Part shown: positions 50,895 through 59,368 of the stretch, piece by piece | Layout: each line of letters starts with the position of its first letter | Position numbering within the stretch: the stretch's first letter is position 1 | DNA from: CAWBYL01 sp963793025 | GTDB taxonomy: Bacteria; Actinomycetota; Acidimicrobiia; Acidimicrobiales; Acidimicrobilacustridaceae | NCBI GenBank assembly: GCA_963793025.1 | Contig: CAWBYL010000003.1 | Coordinates: 62,001-126,000, forward strand | Direction of reading: 5' to 3' | DNA: 64,000 nt | Notes under the pieces: model-generated | Database searches by the model: none | What the model saw: only the letters and a program-made list of their open reading frames with translations | Told to the model about the DNA's origin: nothing | Translations under genes and position numbers: made by a program

Positions 50895-52493
50895 TCACGA
50901 CACGATCACCACGATGGAATGCCAGCCCGAAGCCCCGTCGGGGATCGGCTTGGCCCGGTCCTCGGTCTGGACCTCACCGCTGGAATCGGTCGAGCGGGCG
51001 GTGAGGGTGTGACGACCGGGGGTGGCGTCCCAGTCGTAGACCCACTGGACCCAGGTGTCGGCGTCGGGCACGGTGCCCAGGCGGGCGTCCTCCCACGGGC
51101 CGTCGTCCACCTGGACCTGGACGGACTCGATGCCGCGGTGGATGGCCCAGGCCACGCCGCCCACGGGGACGGATCCGGCGCTGGCCTTGCCCAGGCCCCG
51201 GGGGGTGTCGATGCGGGTCAGGGTCTTGATGGGAGCGACCTGGGCCCAGCCCCGCTGCACCCAGTAGGCGTCGTAGGCGTCGAAGGTGGTCAGCTCCATC
51301 TCGGTCAGCCACTTGGTGGCCGAGGTGTAGCCGTAGAGGCCCGGGACCACGAGACGGGCCGGAAACCCGTGCTCCACCGGCAGGGGCTCGCCGTTCATGC
51401 CGATGGCGATCATGGCGTCACGCCCGTCGGTCAGCAGGGCGGTCGGGGTGCCGGCGGTCCAGCTGTCGACCGAGCGGCTCACGAGCTGATCGGCGCCGGC
51501 CTGGACGCCGGCCTCCTCGAGCAGCGGCTTGAGGGGGACGCCCAACCAGCGGGCGGTGCCGGCGAGGGTGCCACCGACCTCGTTGGACACGCACACCATG
51601 GTGATGTCCCGCTCGATGAGCTCCCGGTTGACCAGGTCGTCGAAGGACAGCTCCAGCGGGTTGTCGACCATCCCGCCGATCTTCAGCTTCCAGCCCGACG
51701 GTGACACCTGGGGCACCACGAGGGCGGTGTCCACCCGGTAGAAGTCACGGTTGGCGGTGACGAAAGGGGTGATGCCGGAGACGCCGAGGTCGGTGCCGGC
51801 CGGGAGAGCGGCCGCGGGCGACGAGGGGGGCGGGAGCTCGAGGGCGTTGCGGGCCGCGCCCACGTCGAAGCGGCGCTGGAGGGCCCGACCGGTGCCACCG
51901 ATGACGGCGGCGCCGGCGCCGACGACGGCGGCGCTGACGAGGAACCGGCGACGGTCGAAGCCGCTCGGTGCGGGAGCGGGACGGTCCTCGGTGTCGGGGC
52001 CGGGCACCAGGTCGGCCAGCGAGCCCCGGATGAGCCACACCATGACGAGGACGCCCACCAGGGAGCCGAGCACTGACGGCCACGCGGCCGACAGGCCGGC
52101 TCCCGGGCGGGTGAGGGCGCTCCAGGTACCCACCGCACCGAGCACGAGGGTGCCGGCCACGCCGATCCAGAGCCGGCGGGTGGCGGCGATGCCGAGGGCG
52201 ATGGAGATGACGAACAAGATGATCGAGGTGCCGAGGATCAGGGCGTTCTTGTCGTTCTCCCCGAACGTCCGGATGGCGAACTCCTTGACGCTGTTGGGGA
52301 CGTTCTCGACCACGACCTGACCCACCGAGACCACCGACGTGGACGCACCGCGGAGCAGCCCGGCGAGGAGCTCACCGACGGCGAGAGCGGCGGCCGCGGC
52401 CAACAGTCCGGCCAGAGCCCCTCTCCACCACGGCACGTGACCGGTCCGCTCGGGACTGGTCGGTGCCTCGGGAAGGGGGAGCGTTGCCGTCAT
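50895..52493 (-). CDS. Membrane-anchored molybdopterin-dependent oxidoreductase (sulfite oxidase family)
   Basis: The 532-aa protein begins with about four membrane helices (residues 25-160). After these comes a Tat-like RRRFLVSAAVVGAGAAV segment (181-197) and then the molybdenum domain with the cofactor ligand Cys301 in TMVCVSNEVGG, plus PVEHGFPARLVVPGLYGY and KWLTEMEL. A C-terminal Ig-like Mo-co dimerisation domain follows (WAIHRGIESVQVQVDDGPW, here in part: GIESVQVQVDDGPWEDARLG). The catalytic part should face outside the cell. Location beside sigma, anti-sigma and fasciclin genes is a recurrent actinobacterial grouping (from memory). The substrate is unknown. Confidence 0.92.
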   Translation of the reverse strand: MTATLPLPEAPTSPERTGHVPWWRGALAGLLAAAAALAVGELLAGLLRGASTSVVSVGQVVVENVPNSVKEFAIRTFGENDKNALILGTSIILFVISIALGIAATRRLWIGVAGTLVLGAVGTWSALTRPGAGLSAAWPSVLGSLVGVLVMVWLIRGSLADLVPGPDTEDRPAPAPSGFDRRRFLVSAAVVGAGAAVIGGTGRALQRRFDVGAARNALELPPPSSPAAALPAGTDLGVSGITPFVTANRDFYRVDTALVVPQVSPSGWKLKIGGMVDNPLELSFDDLVNRELIERDITMVCVSNEVGGTLAGTARWLGVPLKPLLEEAGVQAGADQLVSRSVDSWTAGTPTALLTDGRDAMIAIGMNGEPLPVEHGFPARLVVPGLYGYTSATKWLTEMELTTFDAYDAYWVQRGWAQVAPIKTLTRIDTPRGLGKASAGSVPVGGVAWAIHRGIESVQVQVDDGPWEDARLGTVPDADTWVQWVYDWDATPGRHTLTARSTDSSGEVQTEDRAKPIPDGASGWHSIVVIVS

Positions 52494-52607
52494 GTCTCTT
52501 GTCCGCCACCGACGGGCGCCATGGATGACCACCTGGCCCGAGAACCGTCTGTGAACACCAGGGCCACACCGCTGGCCCCGTCGACGGCGATGGGCCACCC
52601 TGGGGCC

Positions 52608-53444
52608 ATGGGCGATCTGTTCCCCGACCTCGACGCCAGCCTCCGACCGGTCCGCACCGACGATCCGCTCCGAGCCGCCTCGCTCATGGAGACCGAGGGG
52701 GCCTGCATCCTCACCGGTCTGCCGACGGGTGCCGAGTCGGCGGCGACCCTGGCCCGGCGGGTCCTGGGCGACCGGGTGATCGCCGATCCCGAGCCCATCG
52801 CCGTGCGTGAGGGAGGCGACCGCGACCCGAAGATCCGCAACGAGGCCGCCAACGAGGTCCCGCTCCCCATGCACACCGACGGCTTCACCTACGGCCACGA
52901 CGCGCCCGACGCCATGTTCCTGTTGTGCGACCGCGACAGCGCCGTCGGCGGCGAGTCGGTGCTGATCGACACCCACGCGGTGCTCGACGCCCTGCAGACA
53001 TCGCCACCGGGGAGCGACGGCGCCCGCCTGGCCGCCTTCGTCACGGCCACGGTGCTCGACCTGACCTCACCGGGCATGGTGGCCCGTCGGGGCACCATGG
53101 TCGTCCCCACGCCGGCGGGGTCGCCCATGTTCTGGCTGGGCGGCTTGCGGGACTGCGTCGGACCCCTCCCCGACGACCCCGATCCCGCCGGCACCGACGC
53201 CACCATCGACGAGGTCAACGCCTTGTTCGAGGCCCTGCGTCTCCGGGCCCACCGGTTCCGCGTCGGGCCCGGGGAGGCGGTGTGCGTGGACAACCTCCGA
53301 GTCGCCCACTCCCGTGACGCCTACGCCGACCTCGACCGCCTGTTCTGGCGGGTCTGGGCGTGGACCGACCGGGCCCTCGGCATCCCCACGGGTCAGCTGG
53401 CCTCCGACATCCGCTACGCCGCCGCGACGGCTGAGCCGCTGTGA
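52608..53444 (+). CDS. TauD/TfdA-like 2-oxoglutarate-dependent oxygenase
   Basis: The 278-aa protein has the iron-binding MHTDGFTYG (HxD), a distal His in CVDNLRVAHSRDAY and a C-terminal Arg-rich segment (RLFWRVWAW) for 2-oxoglutarate. The VGGESVLIDTHAVLD and VGPGEAVCVDNLRVAH motifs resemble the clavaminate synthase/TauD group. It is codirectional with a second, unrelated 2-oxoglutarate oxygenase 63 bp downstream, so the two may serve one pathway. ATG 52608 is chosen from family length; no clear Shine-Dalgarno is visible. Confidence 0.82.
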   Translation: MGDLFPDLDASLRPVRTDDPLRAASLMETEGACILTGLPTGAESAATLARRVLGDRVIADPEPIAVREGGDRDPKIRNEAANEVPLPMHTDGFTYGHDAPDAMFLLCDRDSAVGGESVLIDTHAVLDALQTSPPGSDGARLAAFVTATVLDLTSPGMVARRGTMVVPTPAGSPMFWLGGLRDCVGPLPDDPDPAGTDATIDEVNALFEALRLRAHRFRVGPGEAVCVDNLRVAHSRDAYADLDRLFWRVWAWTDRALGIPTGQLASDIRYAAATAEPL

Positions 53445-53507
53445 ACGAGCCGTGAACGGGGTTGACGAAATGTTGACGCGGGCCCGTCCGATCGCCAGAG
53501 TCGGCTC

Positions 53508-54551
53508 GTGAGCTCCACCGTTCCCGTCATCGACCTTCGACCGTGGTTCGCCGGCGACCCCGCCGGTCGGGCGTCCGTCGTCCACGCGGTGGAGCAGGCC
53601 TGCTCGACCTACGGCTTCTTCCAGATCGTCGGCCATGGCATCGACCCCGACCTCGTGGCCGCCATGCTCGACGCCAACGACGCCTTCTTCGCCCTCCCCG
53701 AGGCCGAGAAGATGGCTCTGGTCCGTCCGCCCGAGGTCAACCGCGGCTACTCGCCGATCTCAGCCGAGTCCCTCGCCTACAGCCTCGGCGTCGATGCCCC
53801 TCCCGACCTGTTCGAGGCGTTCAACGTCGGCCGCGATGTCGTCGACGAGACCGATCCGGCGGTGATCGCCGAGCGGCACCGCATCTTCGCCGACAACCCG
53901 TGGCCCGACCCGCCGGAGCCGTTCCGCACTGCTGTCGTCGCCTACTTCGACGCCGTCGCCGAGCTGGCCCGAGAGGTCACCCGCATCTTCGCCACCGCCC
54001 TCGACCAGCCCGCCGAGTTCTTCGTCGACCGGTGCACCCACCCCACCGAGGTCATGCGGCTGCTGCGCTACGAGCGCCAGCCCGGTTCGCCCGACCCCGT
54101 CGAGGGCCAGCAGCGCATCGGCGCCCACACCGACTACGGGATCGTGACCGTCCTCTACGCCGACCCGGTGCCGGGCCTCGAGATCGTCGGCCCCGACGGC
54201 GCCTGGTGGCCGGTCCTGCCCACCGACGGCGCCTTCGTCGTGAACATCGGCGACATGCTGGCCGAGTGGACCAACGACCGGTGGCGCTCGACGCTTCACC
54301 GGGTGGCGCCACCGCCGGTCGGCGTGGACGGGCCCGCCACCCGCCGCTCGACCGCCTTCTTCCTCGACGGCGACTACGACACGCTCATCGAGTGCCTCCC
54401 GTCATGCTGCTCGGAGTCCAACCCCGCCCGGTACGAGCCCATCCTCGCCGGTGAGCACCTCATCCAGAAGCTGAACGGCTCCCGTGGGGGCCTGCGACCC
54501 GACACGGTCGACACCGTCGGCGAGCGGATGGGCTCGGTCACCGCCCGCTGA
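53508..54551 (+). CDS. Isopenicillin-N-synthase-like 2-oxoglutarate/Fe(II) oxygenase
   Basis: The 347-aa protein has VPVIDLRPWF and YGFFQIVGHGID at the N-terminus (DIOX_N), then the catalytic domain with GAHTDYGIVTVLY (HxD), STLHRV (distal His) and RRSTAFF (Arg-x-Ser for 2-oxoglutarate). The NIGDMLAEWTND stretch is typical. Such enzymes hydroxylate or oxidatively cyclise small molecules. The start is GTG 53508. A dyad lies between its stop and the ferredoxin-MBL gene. Confidence 0.92.
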   Translation: MSSTVPVIDLRPWFAGDPAGRASVVHAVEQACSTYGFFQIVGHGIDPDLVAAMLDANDAFFALPEAEKMALVRPPEVNRGYSPISAESLAYSLGVDAPPDLFEAFNVGRDVVDETDPAVIAERHRIFADNPWPDPPEPFRTAVVAYFDAVAELAREVTRIFATALDQPAEFFVDRCTHPTEVMRLLRYERQPGSPDPVEGQQRIGAHTDYGIVTVLYADPVPGLEIVGPDGAWWPVLPTDGAFVVNIGDMLAEWTNDRWRSTLHRVAPPPVGVDGPATRRSTAFFLDGDYDTLIECLPSCCSESNPARYEPILAGEHLIQKLNGSRGGLRPDTVDTVGERMGSVTAR

Positions 54552-54557
54552 GGGCGA

Positions 54558-54579
54558 GCGGAGGGTCGATACCCTCCGC
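54558..54579. promoter_or_regulatory. Dyad GCGGAGGGT-CGAT-ACCCTCCGC
   Basis: Perfect 9-bp arms with a 4-base loop lie 6 bp past one stop and 4 bp before the next start (54584). It contains TACCCT, a possible -10, 8 nt before the ATG. It could be a terminator of the upstream gene, an attenuator, or an operator. Confidence 0.5.
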
Positions 54580-54583
54580 AGGG

Positions 54584-55453
54584 ATGGCACGAGCTGCTCT
54601 ACGACACCGAGCGAACGTCGACGGCGCCTGGTTCGTCGACGAGCGGTGCATCGACTGCGGCACCTGTCGGGAGATCGCCCCCCAGCTGTTCGGGGTGGCC
54701 GGGGGCCAGTCGGTGGTCATCCGCCAACCCGACGAGGACGACATCCCGGCGTGGTTGGCCGCCCAGGCCTGCCCGACGTCGTCGATAGGCACCCTCGACC
54801 ACCGGCCCCGGCCCGGCCGGCTCTACCCACGTGAGGTCGAGGGCGGGAGTGGGGTCTTCGACGTGGGCTACTGCGCCGAGAGCTCCTTCGGCGCCTCCGC
54901 CTGGTTCCTCACCCGATCCGAGGGCAACGTGCTGGTCGACTCCCCCCGGTTCACCGACGCCCTGGCCGGTCCCTTCGCCGAGGCCGGCGGCATCGCCCAC
55001 GTGGTGCTGACCCACCGCGACGACGTGGCCGACGCCGACCGGTGGGCCGAGCGGTTCGGGGCCCGGGTGTGGATCCACGCCGACGACGCCGGAGCGGCGC
55101 CCTACGCCACCGACCTGATCACCGGCGGACCGGGCCAGACCACGCCGATCGCTCCGGGGTTGGTCGCCCATCCCGTCCCCGGGCACACCAAGGGGAGCGT
55201 GGTGTTCGTGGCCGACGACCGGGTGGCCTTCACGGGTGACTCCCTGGCCTGGAGCGACGAGCGCGAGGACCTCACCGCCTTCCGCGGGGCGTGCTGGTAC
55301 TCCTGGACCGAGCAGACCCGCTCGTTGCAGGCCCTCGCCGACAACGCCACCTTCGCCTGGGTGCTCCCCGGCCACGGTGGCCGGGTGCGCCTCGAACCGG
55401 CCGACGCCCACCGCCGCCTGCTCGCCCTCGTCGCCCGCATGGCCTCCCGCTAG
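54584..55453 (+). CDS. Ferredoxin-metallo-beta-lactamase fusion protein
   Basis: The first 70 residues form a small ferredoxin: Cys22, Cys25, Cys28 (CIDCGTC) and Cys63 before Pro, enough for one [4Fe-4S] cluster. The remainder is a metallo-beta-lactamase-fold hydrolase with LTHRDDVADADRW, HPVPGHTKGSVVF, FTGDSLAW and LPGHGGRV. The HxHxDH motif is altered (HRDD), so metal binding at the first site is incomplete. Fusions of this kind occur in actinobacteria and chloroplast-related proteins, but the reaction is not known. It converges on the EAL-GGDEF gene. Confidence 0.85.
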   Translation: MARAALRHRANVDGAWFVDERCIDCGTCREIAPQLFGVAGGQSVVIRQPDEDDIPAWLAAQACPTSSIGTLDHRPRPGRLYPREVEGGSGVFDVGYCAESSFGASAWFLTRSEGNVLVDSPRFTDALAGPFAEAGGIAHVVLTHRDDVADADRWAERFGARVWIHADDAGAAPYATDLITGGPGQTTPIAPGLVAHPVPGHTKGSVVFVADDRVAFTGDSLAWSDEREDLTAFRGACWYSWTEQTRSLQALADNATFAWVLPGHGGRVRLEPADAHRRLLALVARMASR

Positions 55454-55468
55454 CCCCCTCCCCCCGCC

Positions 55469-55504
55469 CTGCTCCCTCCCCCCGAACTGCTCCCTCCCCC
55501 CGAA
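55469..55504. repeat. Tandem duplication of an 18-bp C-rich unit
   Basis: CTGCTCCCTCCCCCCGAA occurs twice in a row (55469-55486 and 55487-55504), with a partial third copy just before (55453-55468). The second copy runs into the palindrome that follows. Confidence 0.75.
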
Positions 55505-55552
55505 CTGGTGGGCACCGCACATCACATGTGATGCGCAGCGCCCACCAGTTCG
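55501..55552. terminator. 52-bp palindrome between convergent genes
   Basis: The 13-bp outer arms (CGAACTGGTGGGC and complement) and a central perfect 14-bp palindrome CATCACATGTGATG share one centre, with three further pairs between them. It lies 47 bp past the ferredoxin-MBL stop and 24 bp before the end of the EAL-GGDEF gene. It is probably a bidirectional terminator; a mobile REP-like element is an alternative. Confidence 0.65.
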
Positions 55553-55576
55553 TAGGGGTGGGGGGACGGGGACGGG

Positions 55577-57730
55577 TCAGGAGCGGACGCCGCCGCCGGC
55601 GCGCTTGGCCTCGTAGAGCGCCTCGTCGGCCCGCCGCAGGGCGTCGATGGGATCCTCCCCGGCCCGCCGCACGGCGATCCCGGCGGACAAGCCGGCCCCG
55701 TGGGGCCCGAGCACGCCGCCGGCGGCGGCGACGAGCACCGCTACCTGGCTCTCCAGTACCGCGACCGGACGAGGGGGCATCATCGCCGCGAACTCGTCGC
55801 CGCCGACCCGGTAGAGCGCGGCTTCGGCAGGGAGGCAGCTCGCCACCGCCCGGGCGGTGGCGGCCAGCAGCTCGTCACCGAACAGATGGCCCCGGGTGTC
55901 GTTCACCAGCTTGAAGTCGTCGACGTCGAACATGGCCACGGCCACGACGTCATCGGGTTCGAGCCCCCGCAGAGCCTCGTGGAAGCAGGCGTGGTTGGCC
56001 AACCCGGTGAGCGGGTCGAACAGCGCCCGCCGCTCCACCGCTTGGAGGTGGGCGGCGTTCTCCAGACAGCTCCCGGCCAGCGTGGCCAGCAGCTCGGCCG
56101 GCTCGATCACGTCGGGGCCGAGCACCAGCGGCTGGCTGTGGGCGAGCAGGAGCAGCCCCGAGCGGCGGGGGCCGGCCTGCAACGGCAGCGCGACCACGGC
56201 GCAGGCCCCGGCGGCGCGCAGGTGGTCGCCGCCATCGAAGGCGAGGCCGGTGGCGTCACCACTCGAGTAGCACGAGGTGAGCGGATCGAGCAGCTCGACG
56301 AGGCGGACGGCGTCCTCGGTGGCGATCGAACCGAGCACGTCGGCCAGCGGACCACGGGCCGCCAACGGCTGGGCCTGTCCGGCCTCGAACATGATCACCG
56401 CTCCGCTGTCGGTCCCCACCAGCTCACAGGCCGCCGTCACCACGGTGAGGGCGGTGACCGCCGGCTCCGACGCCGCCACCAGCGTGGCCGCCGTGCGTCC
56501 GAGGCGACGGAGAGGCACGACCGGCTCGCCCGGCAGCTCGCCCAGGCGGTCCCCGAGCAGACGGGCGCACACGTCGACCTCGTGGAGGGTGTCGGCGTCG
56601 AGGGCGTCGCGTGACTCGACGTTGAGGACACCGACCACCGAGTCCCCGGCCTGGATCGGCGTGCAGTACTCCGAGACGACCCCGGGGATGGCTTCGAGGT
56701 AGGTGGGGTCGAGCTTCACGTCGGGGACGACGACCGACTCGCCGTACCGGAAGGTGCGGCCGGTGACTCCGGCACCGGGGTGCATCCCGTCCAGGACCTG
56801 CCACAGACCCCGCTGCGCCCGACAGCGCAGCCGCCCGGCGCTCTCCAGGTACACCGACGGCATGAGGCCACCGGAGTTGAACAACTCGTCGGCCACGACC
56901 TCGCAGGCCTCGCCGGCGGTGAAGGCGCTGGCGAGCCGGCGGGCCAGCGCCTCGGCGCCGTGGGCGCGGCGGTCGAGGTCCACCGCCGACTGGGGACGGT
57001 CCGGCCAGGGGGCGTCGGGTCGAGCGAAGTGGAAACCCTGGGCGAGGGGGACCCCTGCGTCGCGCAACCAGCGCAGCTCGGAATGGGTCTCGACCCCCTC
57101 GGCGATGATCGTCGTGCCGACCTGGCGTCCGAAACCCAACAGGGCCGCCACCAGAGCCTGTCGAGTGGTGTCGTGGTCGATGCCCTCGATGAGGGAGCGG
57201 TCGAGCTTCAGGAACTCGGGCTGCAGGTGCACGACCTGACGGAGCCCGGCGTAGCCGGATCCGACGTCGTCGAGGGCGACGCGAACGCCGTCGCCCGTCC
57301 ACGCCGCGAGGTTGTGGCGAACGGTGTCGACGTCATCGAGAGCCTCCTGCTCGGTCAACTCGATCACGAGGCGGCCGGGAAGATGGGGTCGCACCGCCAC
57401 CACATCGGGCGAGGCCAGATGGCGCGGCAGCACGTTGACGAAGAGGAGACGCTCGTCGGGCGGGTCGCCGAGGTCGATCACCGCCCGGAGGCACGCCGCC
57501 TCCAGTTCGCTCGACCACCCCTCCACCGCAGCGATGGCGAACCAGGTGTCAGGACTGCCGGGAACCTGGGGATCGACCGCCCGGGCCAGGGCCTCGTAGC
57601 CGATGGTCTGCCCGTCGGCGAGGCGGACGATGGGTTGCACGACGGCGCGCAGAGCACCCGGTGCGAGCAGGGCGCGTAGGCCTCCGGTGCCGACTCCGGT
57701 CGTCGCCGACCTCGTCGTGGTCATCGCCAT
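55577..57730 (-). CDS. EAL-GAF-GAF-GGDEF cyclic-di-GMP signalling protein
   Basis: The 717-aa protein has an N-terminal EAL phosphodiesterase domain: GYEALAR (44-50), VIELTEQEAL, LDDVGSGYAGLRQV, LDRSLI and IIAEGVET, with key acidic residues present. Two GAF-like regions follow (about 270-400 and 410-555). The C-terminal GGDEF cyclase has an intact RVGGDEF (GGDEF 643-647) and FDVDDFKLVND. The EAL-first order is less common than GGDEF-EAL. There are no membrane segments, so it is a cytoplasmic switch tuned by ligands of the GAF domains. Confidence 0.94.
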   Translation of the reverse strand: MAMTTTRSATTGVGTGGLRALLAPGALRAVVQPIVRLADGQTIGYEALARAVDPQVPGSPDTWFAIAAVEGWSSELEAACLRAVIDLGDPPDERLLFVNVLPRHLASPDVVAVRPHLPGRLVIELTEQEALDDVDTVRHNLAAWTGDGVRVALDDVGSGYAGLRQVVHLQPEFLKLDRSLIEGIDHDTTRQALVAALLGFGRQVGTTIIAEGVETHSELRWLRDAGVPLAQGFHFARPDAPWPDRPQSAVDLDRRAHGAEALARRLASAFTAGEACEVVADELFNSGGLMPSVYLESAGRLRCRAQRGLWQVLDGMHPGAGVTGRTFRYGESVVVPDVKLDPTYLEAIPGVVSEYCTPIQAGDSVVGVLNVESRDALDADTLHEVDVCARLLGDRLGELPGEPVVPLRRLGRTAATLVAASEPAVTALTVVTAACELVGTDSGAVIMFEAGQAQPLAARGPLADVLGSIATEDAVRLVELLDPLTSCYSSGDATGLAFDGGDHLRAAGACAVVALPLQAGPRRSGLLLLAHSQPLVLGPDVIEPAELLATLAGSCLENAAHLQAVERRALFDPLTGLANHACFHEALRGLEPDDVVAVAMFDVDDFKLVNDTRGHLFGDELLAATARAVASCLPAEAALYRVGGDEFAAMMPPRPVAVLESQVAVLVAAAGGVLGPHGAGLSAGIAVRRAGEDPIDALRRADEALYEAKRAGGGVRS

Positions 57731-57831
57731 GACTCATGGGATCGGCGTGATCCGGGCCGTCCTTGACCTGGCTCACCAATCCGTGGGGTGAACTCCGCCT
57801 GACCTCCACCTTGCCCACCGGCCGGCGCGGG

Positions 57832-59268
57832 TCAGGAACCGAGGACGGCGGCCGCTTCGGTCTCCACGCTGGTGCCGGCGAAGAAGGCCGGGTTGGCCCC
57901 GCCGTGCATGAGCACCGGGTTGGTGAAGGTGAAGTCCCGGAACTGGTCGGCGTCGATGACGCCGTGCTCGAGCAGCTCGTAGGCCTCGACCATGACCTCC
58001 CCCATCACCGGGGCGTCCCAGTGCGAGACATCCGAACCGAGCATCGGCCGCAGACGGGCCGGGCGGCCCTCGAGATCGATGGCGTAGGCCACACCGACCA
58101 GGGGATCGTCGGCCTCGCAACCGAAGAACATGCGGTCCTCGAAGGGGCGCAGGATGTCCTCCAGCGAGGTGATTCCGGCCTCGGCGAACTCGTCGAGCTG
58201 AGCGGGGCGGCCGGGAGGACGCGAGAAGTACTCCCCCAGCCGTTCGAGGTTGGCCCGCATCTGGTCGTCGCCGTAGCGCTCGACCAGGCCGAGCATGGCG
58301 CTGACGTCGAGGTGCGACGGATCGAGCTGGTCGATGGCGTGGCCGCCCCGCTTGCTCCAGTGGCCCACCACGTCGGCGAGCAGACTGGCGCCCCAGGCCA
58401 CGCCGCCTTCGAGGAACCCGACCCGCAGGTCGGGGAAGCGCCGGAACACCCCGCCCAGGAACAGGGCCTTGGCCAGCACGGCATGGTTGCCGGCGATCCC
58501 CCCGATGTGGTTGAAGACGTAGCTCGACACCGAGCGGGCGGAGTGCGTGTACTGCAGTGACGAGTGGAAGGCCGGGGCCACGCCGAGCTCGACGCACGCC
58601 GCCCACACCGGGTCGTAGTCGTAGGCGCTGTCCAGGCCGAAGACGTCGAGGCGACTCCCCCCGGCGGGGACGGGACGGGCGGCGTTCCCGGCCAGCACCA
58701 CCGAGCGGAAGCCCAGCTCCTGCACGGCGTGGCGCAGCGCGCCCACCGCCATGTCGGGTGTGTCCATGGGGATGACGGCGGCCGGCGCGAAGCGGTCCTG
58801 ATAGCCGGCGAACAGTCGGCTGATGTATCGGTTGACCCCGCGGCACGCGTGGTCCCGCAGCTCGTTGTCACCCGTCTCGACCAGCCCGAGGGTCCAACTG
58901 GGGTAGATCGCCATGAAGTCGATGCCCAGCTCGTCGAGGCGCTCGTACATGAGGCTGGGCAGATGGGCGGTGGCCCGTTCCCGGGGATCGGCGACCGGGT
59001 TCCCCCACCACGACGGCATCGACGCCCACCGCTCGAGGACCTCCGGGGCCGAACGATCGGCCTGGAACACGGCCGTGTCGAACGGGCCCTGCACCTGGCG
59101 GGCGTAACGCTCGGCCAGCGCCGCGCCGCCGCTGTCGGCGAGATAGCTCATGATCTCGTCGTTCACGAGGGGCATGAACTCGAGGAAGTGGCCGTCGCCG
59201 TCGACGATGGGGTGACCGACCCTCCGCCGGACCTCGGCCGCGTCGACGTGGTGCTCGGTCATGGCCAT
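57832..59268 (-). CDS. Amidohydrolase family protein (Amidohydro_2)
   Basis: The 478-aa TIM-barrel protein starts with HPIVDGDGHFLEFM, where the DGDGH replaces the usual HxH metal motif of this subgroup. It has AAVIPMDTPDMAVGALRHAV, FHSSLQYTHSARS (metal His region), GFLEGGVAW and LGSDVSHWDAP (late Asp). This matches metal-dependent decarboxylase/hydrolase members acting on aromatic acids. ATG 59268 is preceded by GAGGGGG. It diverges from an HpcH/HpaI aldolase gene across two dyads, suggesting one catabolic locus. Confidence 0.88.
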   Translation of the reverse strand: MAMTEHHVDAAEVRRRVGHPIVDGDGHFLEFMPLVNDEIMSYLADSGGAALAERYARQVQGPFDTAVFQADRSAPEVLERWASMPSWWGNPVADPRERATAHLPSLMYERLDELGIDFMAIYPSWTLGLVETGDNELRDHACRGVNRYISRLFAGYQDRFAPAAVIPMDTPDMAVGALRHAVQELGFRSVVLAGNAARPVPAGGSRLDVFGLDSAYDYDPVWAACVELGVAPAFHSSLQYTHSARSVSSYVFNHIGGIAGNHAVLAKALFLGGVFRRFPDLRVGFLEGGVAWGASLLADVVGHWSKRGGHAIDQLDPSHLDVSAMLGLVERYGDDQMRANLERLGEYFSRPPGRPAQLDEFAEAGITSLEDILRPFEDRMFFGCEADDPLVGVAYAIDLEGRPARLRPMLGSDVSHWDAPVMGEVMVEAYELLEHGVIDADQFRDFTFTNPVLMHGGANPAFFAGTSVETEAAAVLGS

Positions 59269-59303
59269 GGCCAACCCCCTCGTGTCCCCCGGGACAGCTC
59301 GTT

Positions 59304-59348
59304 GGACGGACCTCCGTCCGGGAGCGAGAATACTTGCATCGCTCAAGT
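59304..59348. promoter_or_regulatory. Divergent promoter with two dyads
   Basis: GGACGGA-CC-TCCGTCC (59304-59319) and ACTTG-N7-CAAGT (59332-59348) lie between the amidohydrolase and aldolase starts. TATTCT on the minus strand (59327-59332) would be a -10 for the amidohydrolase. This is a good site for coordinate control of both genes; no regulator is identified, though the LuxR gene is close. Confidence 0.45.
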
Positions 59349-59368
59349 GATGCGACACCGGGGGGACG

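Noticed and set aside
55441..55504. C-rich tandem copies considered as a CRISPR or minisatellite array
   Set aside because: Only two full copies of 18 bp and no spacers.
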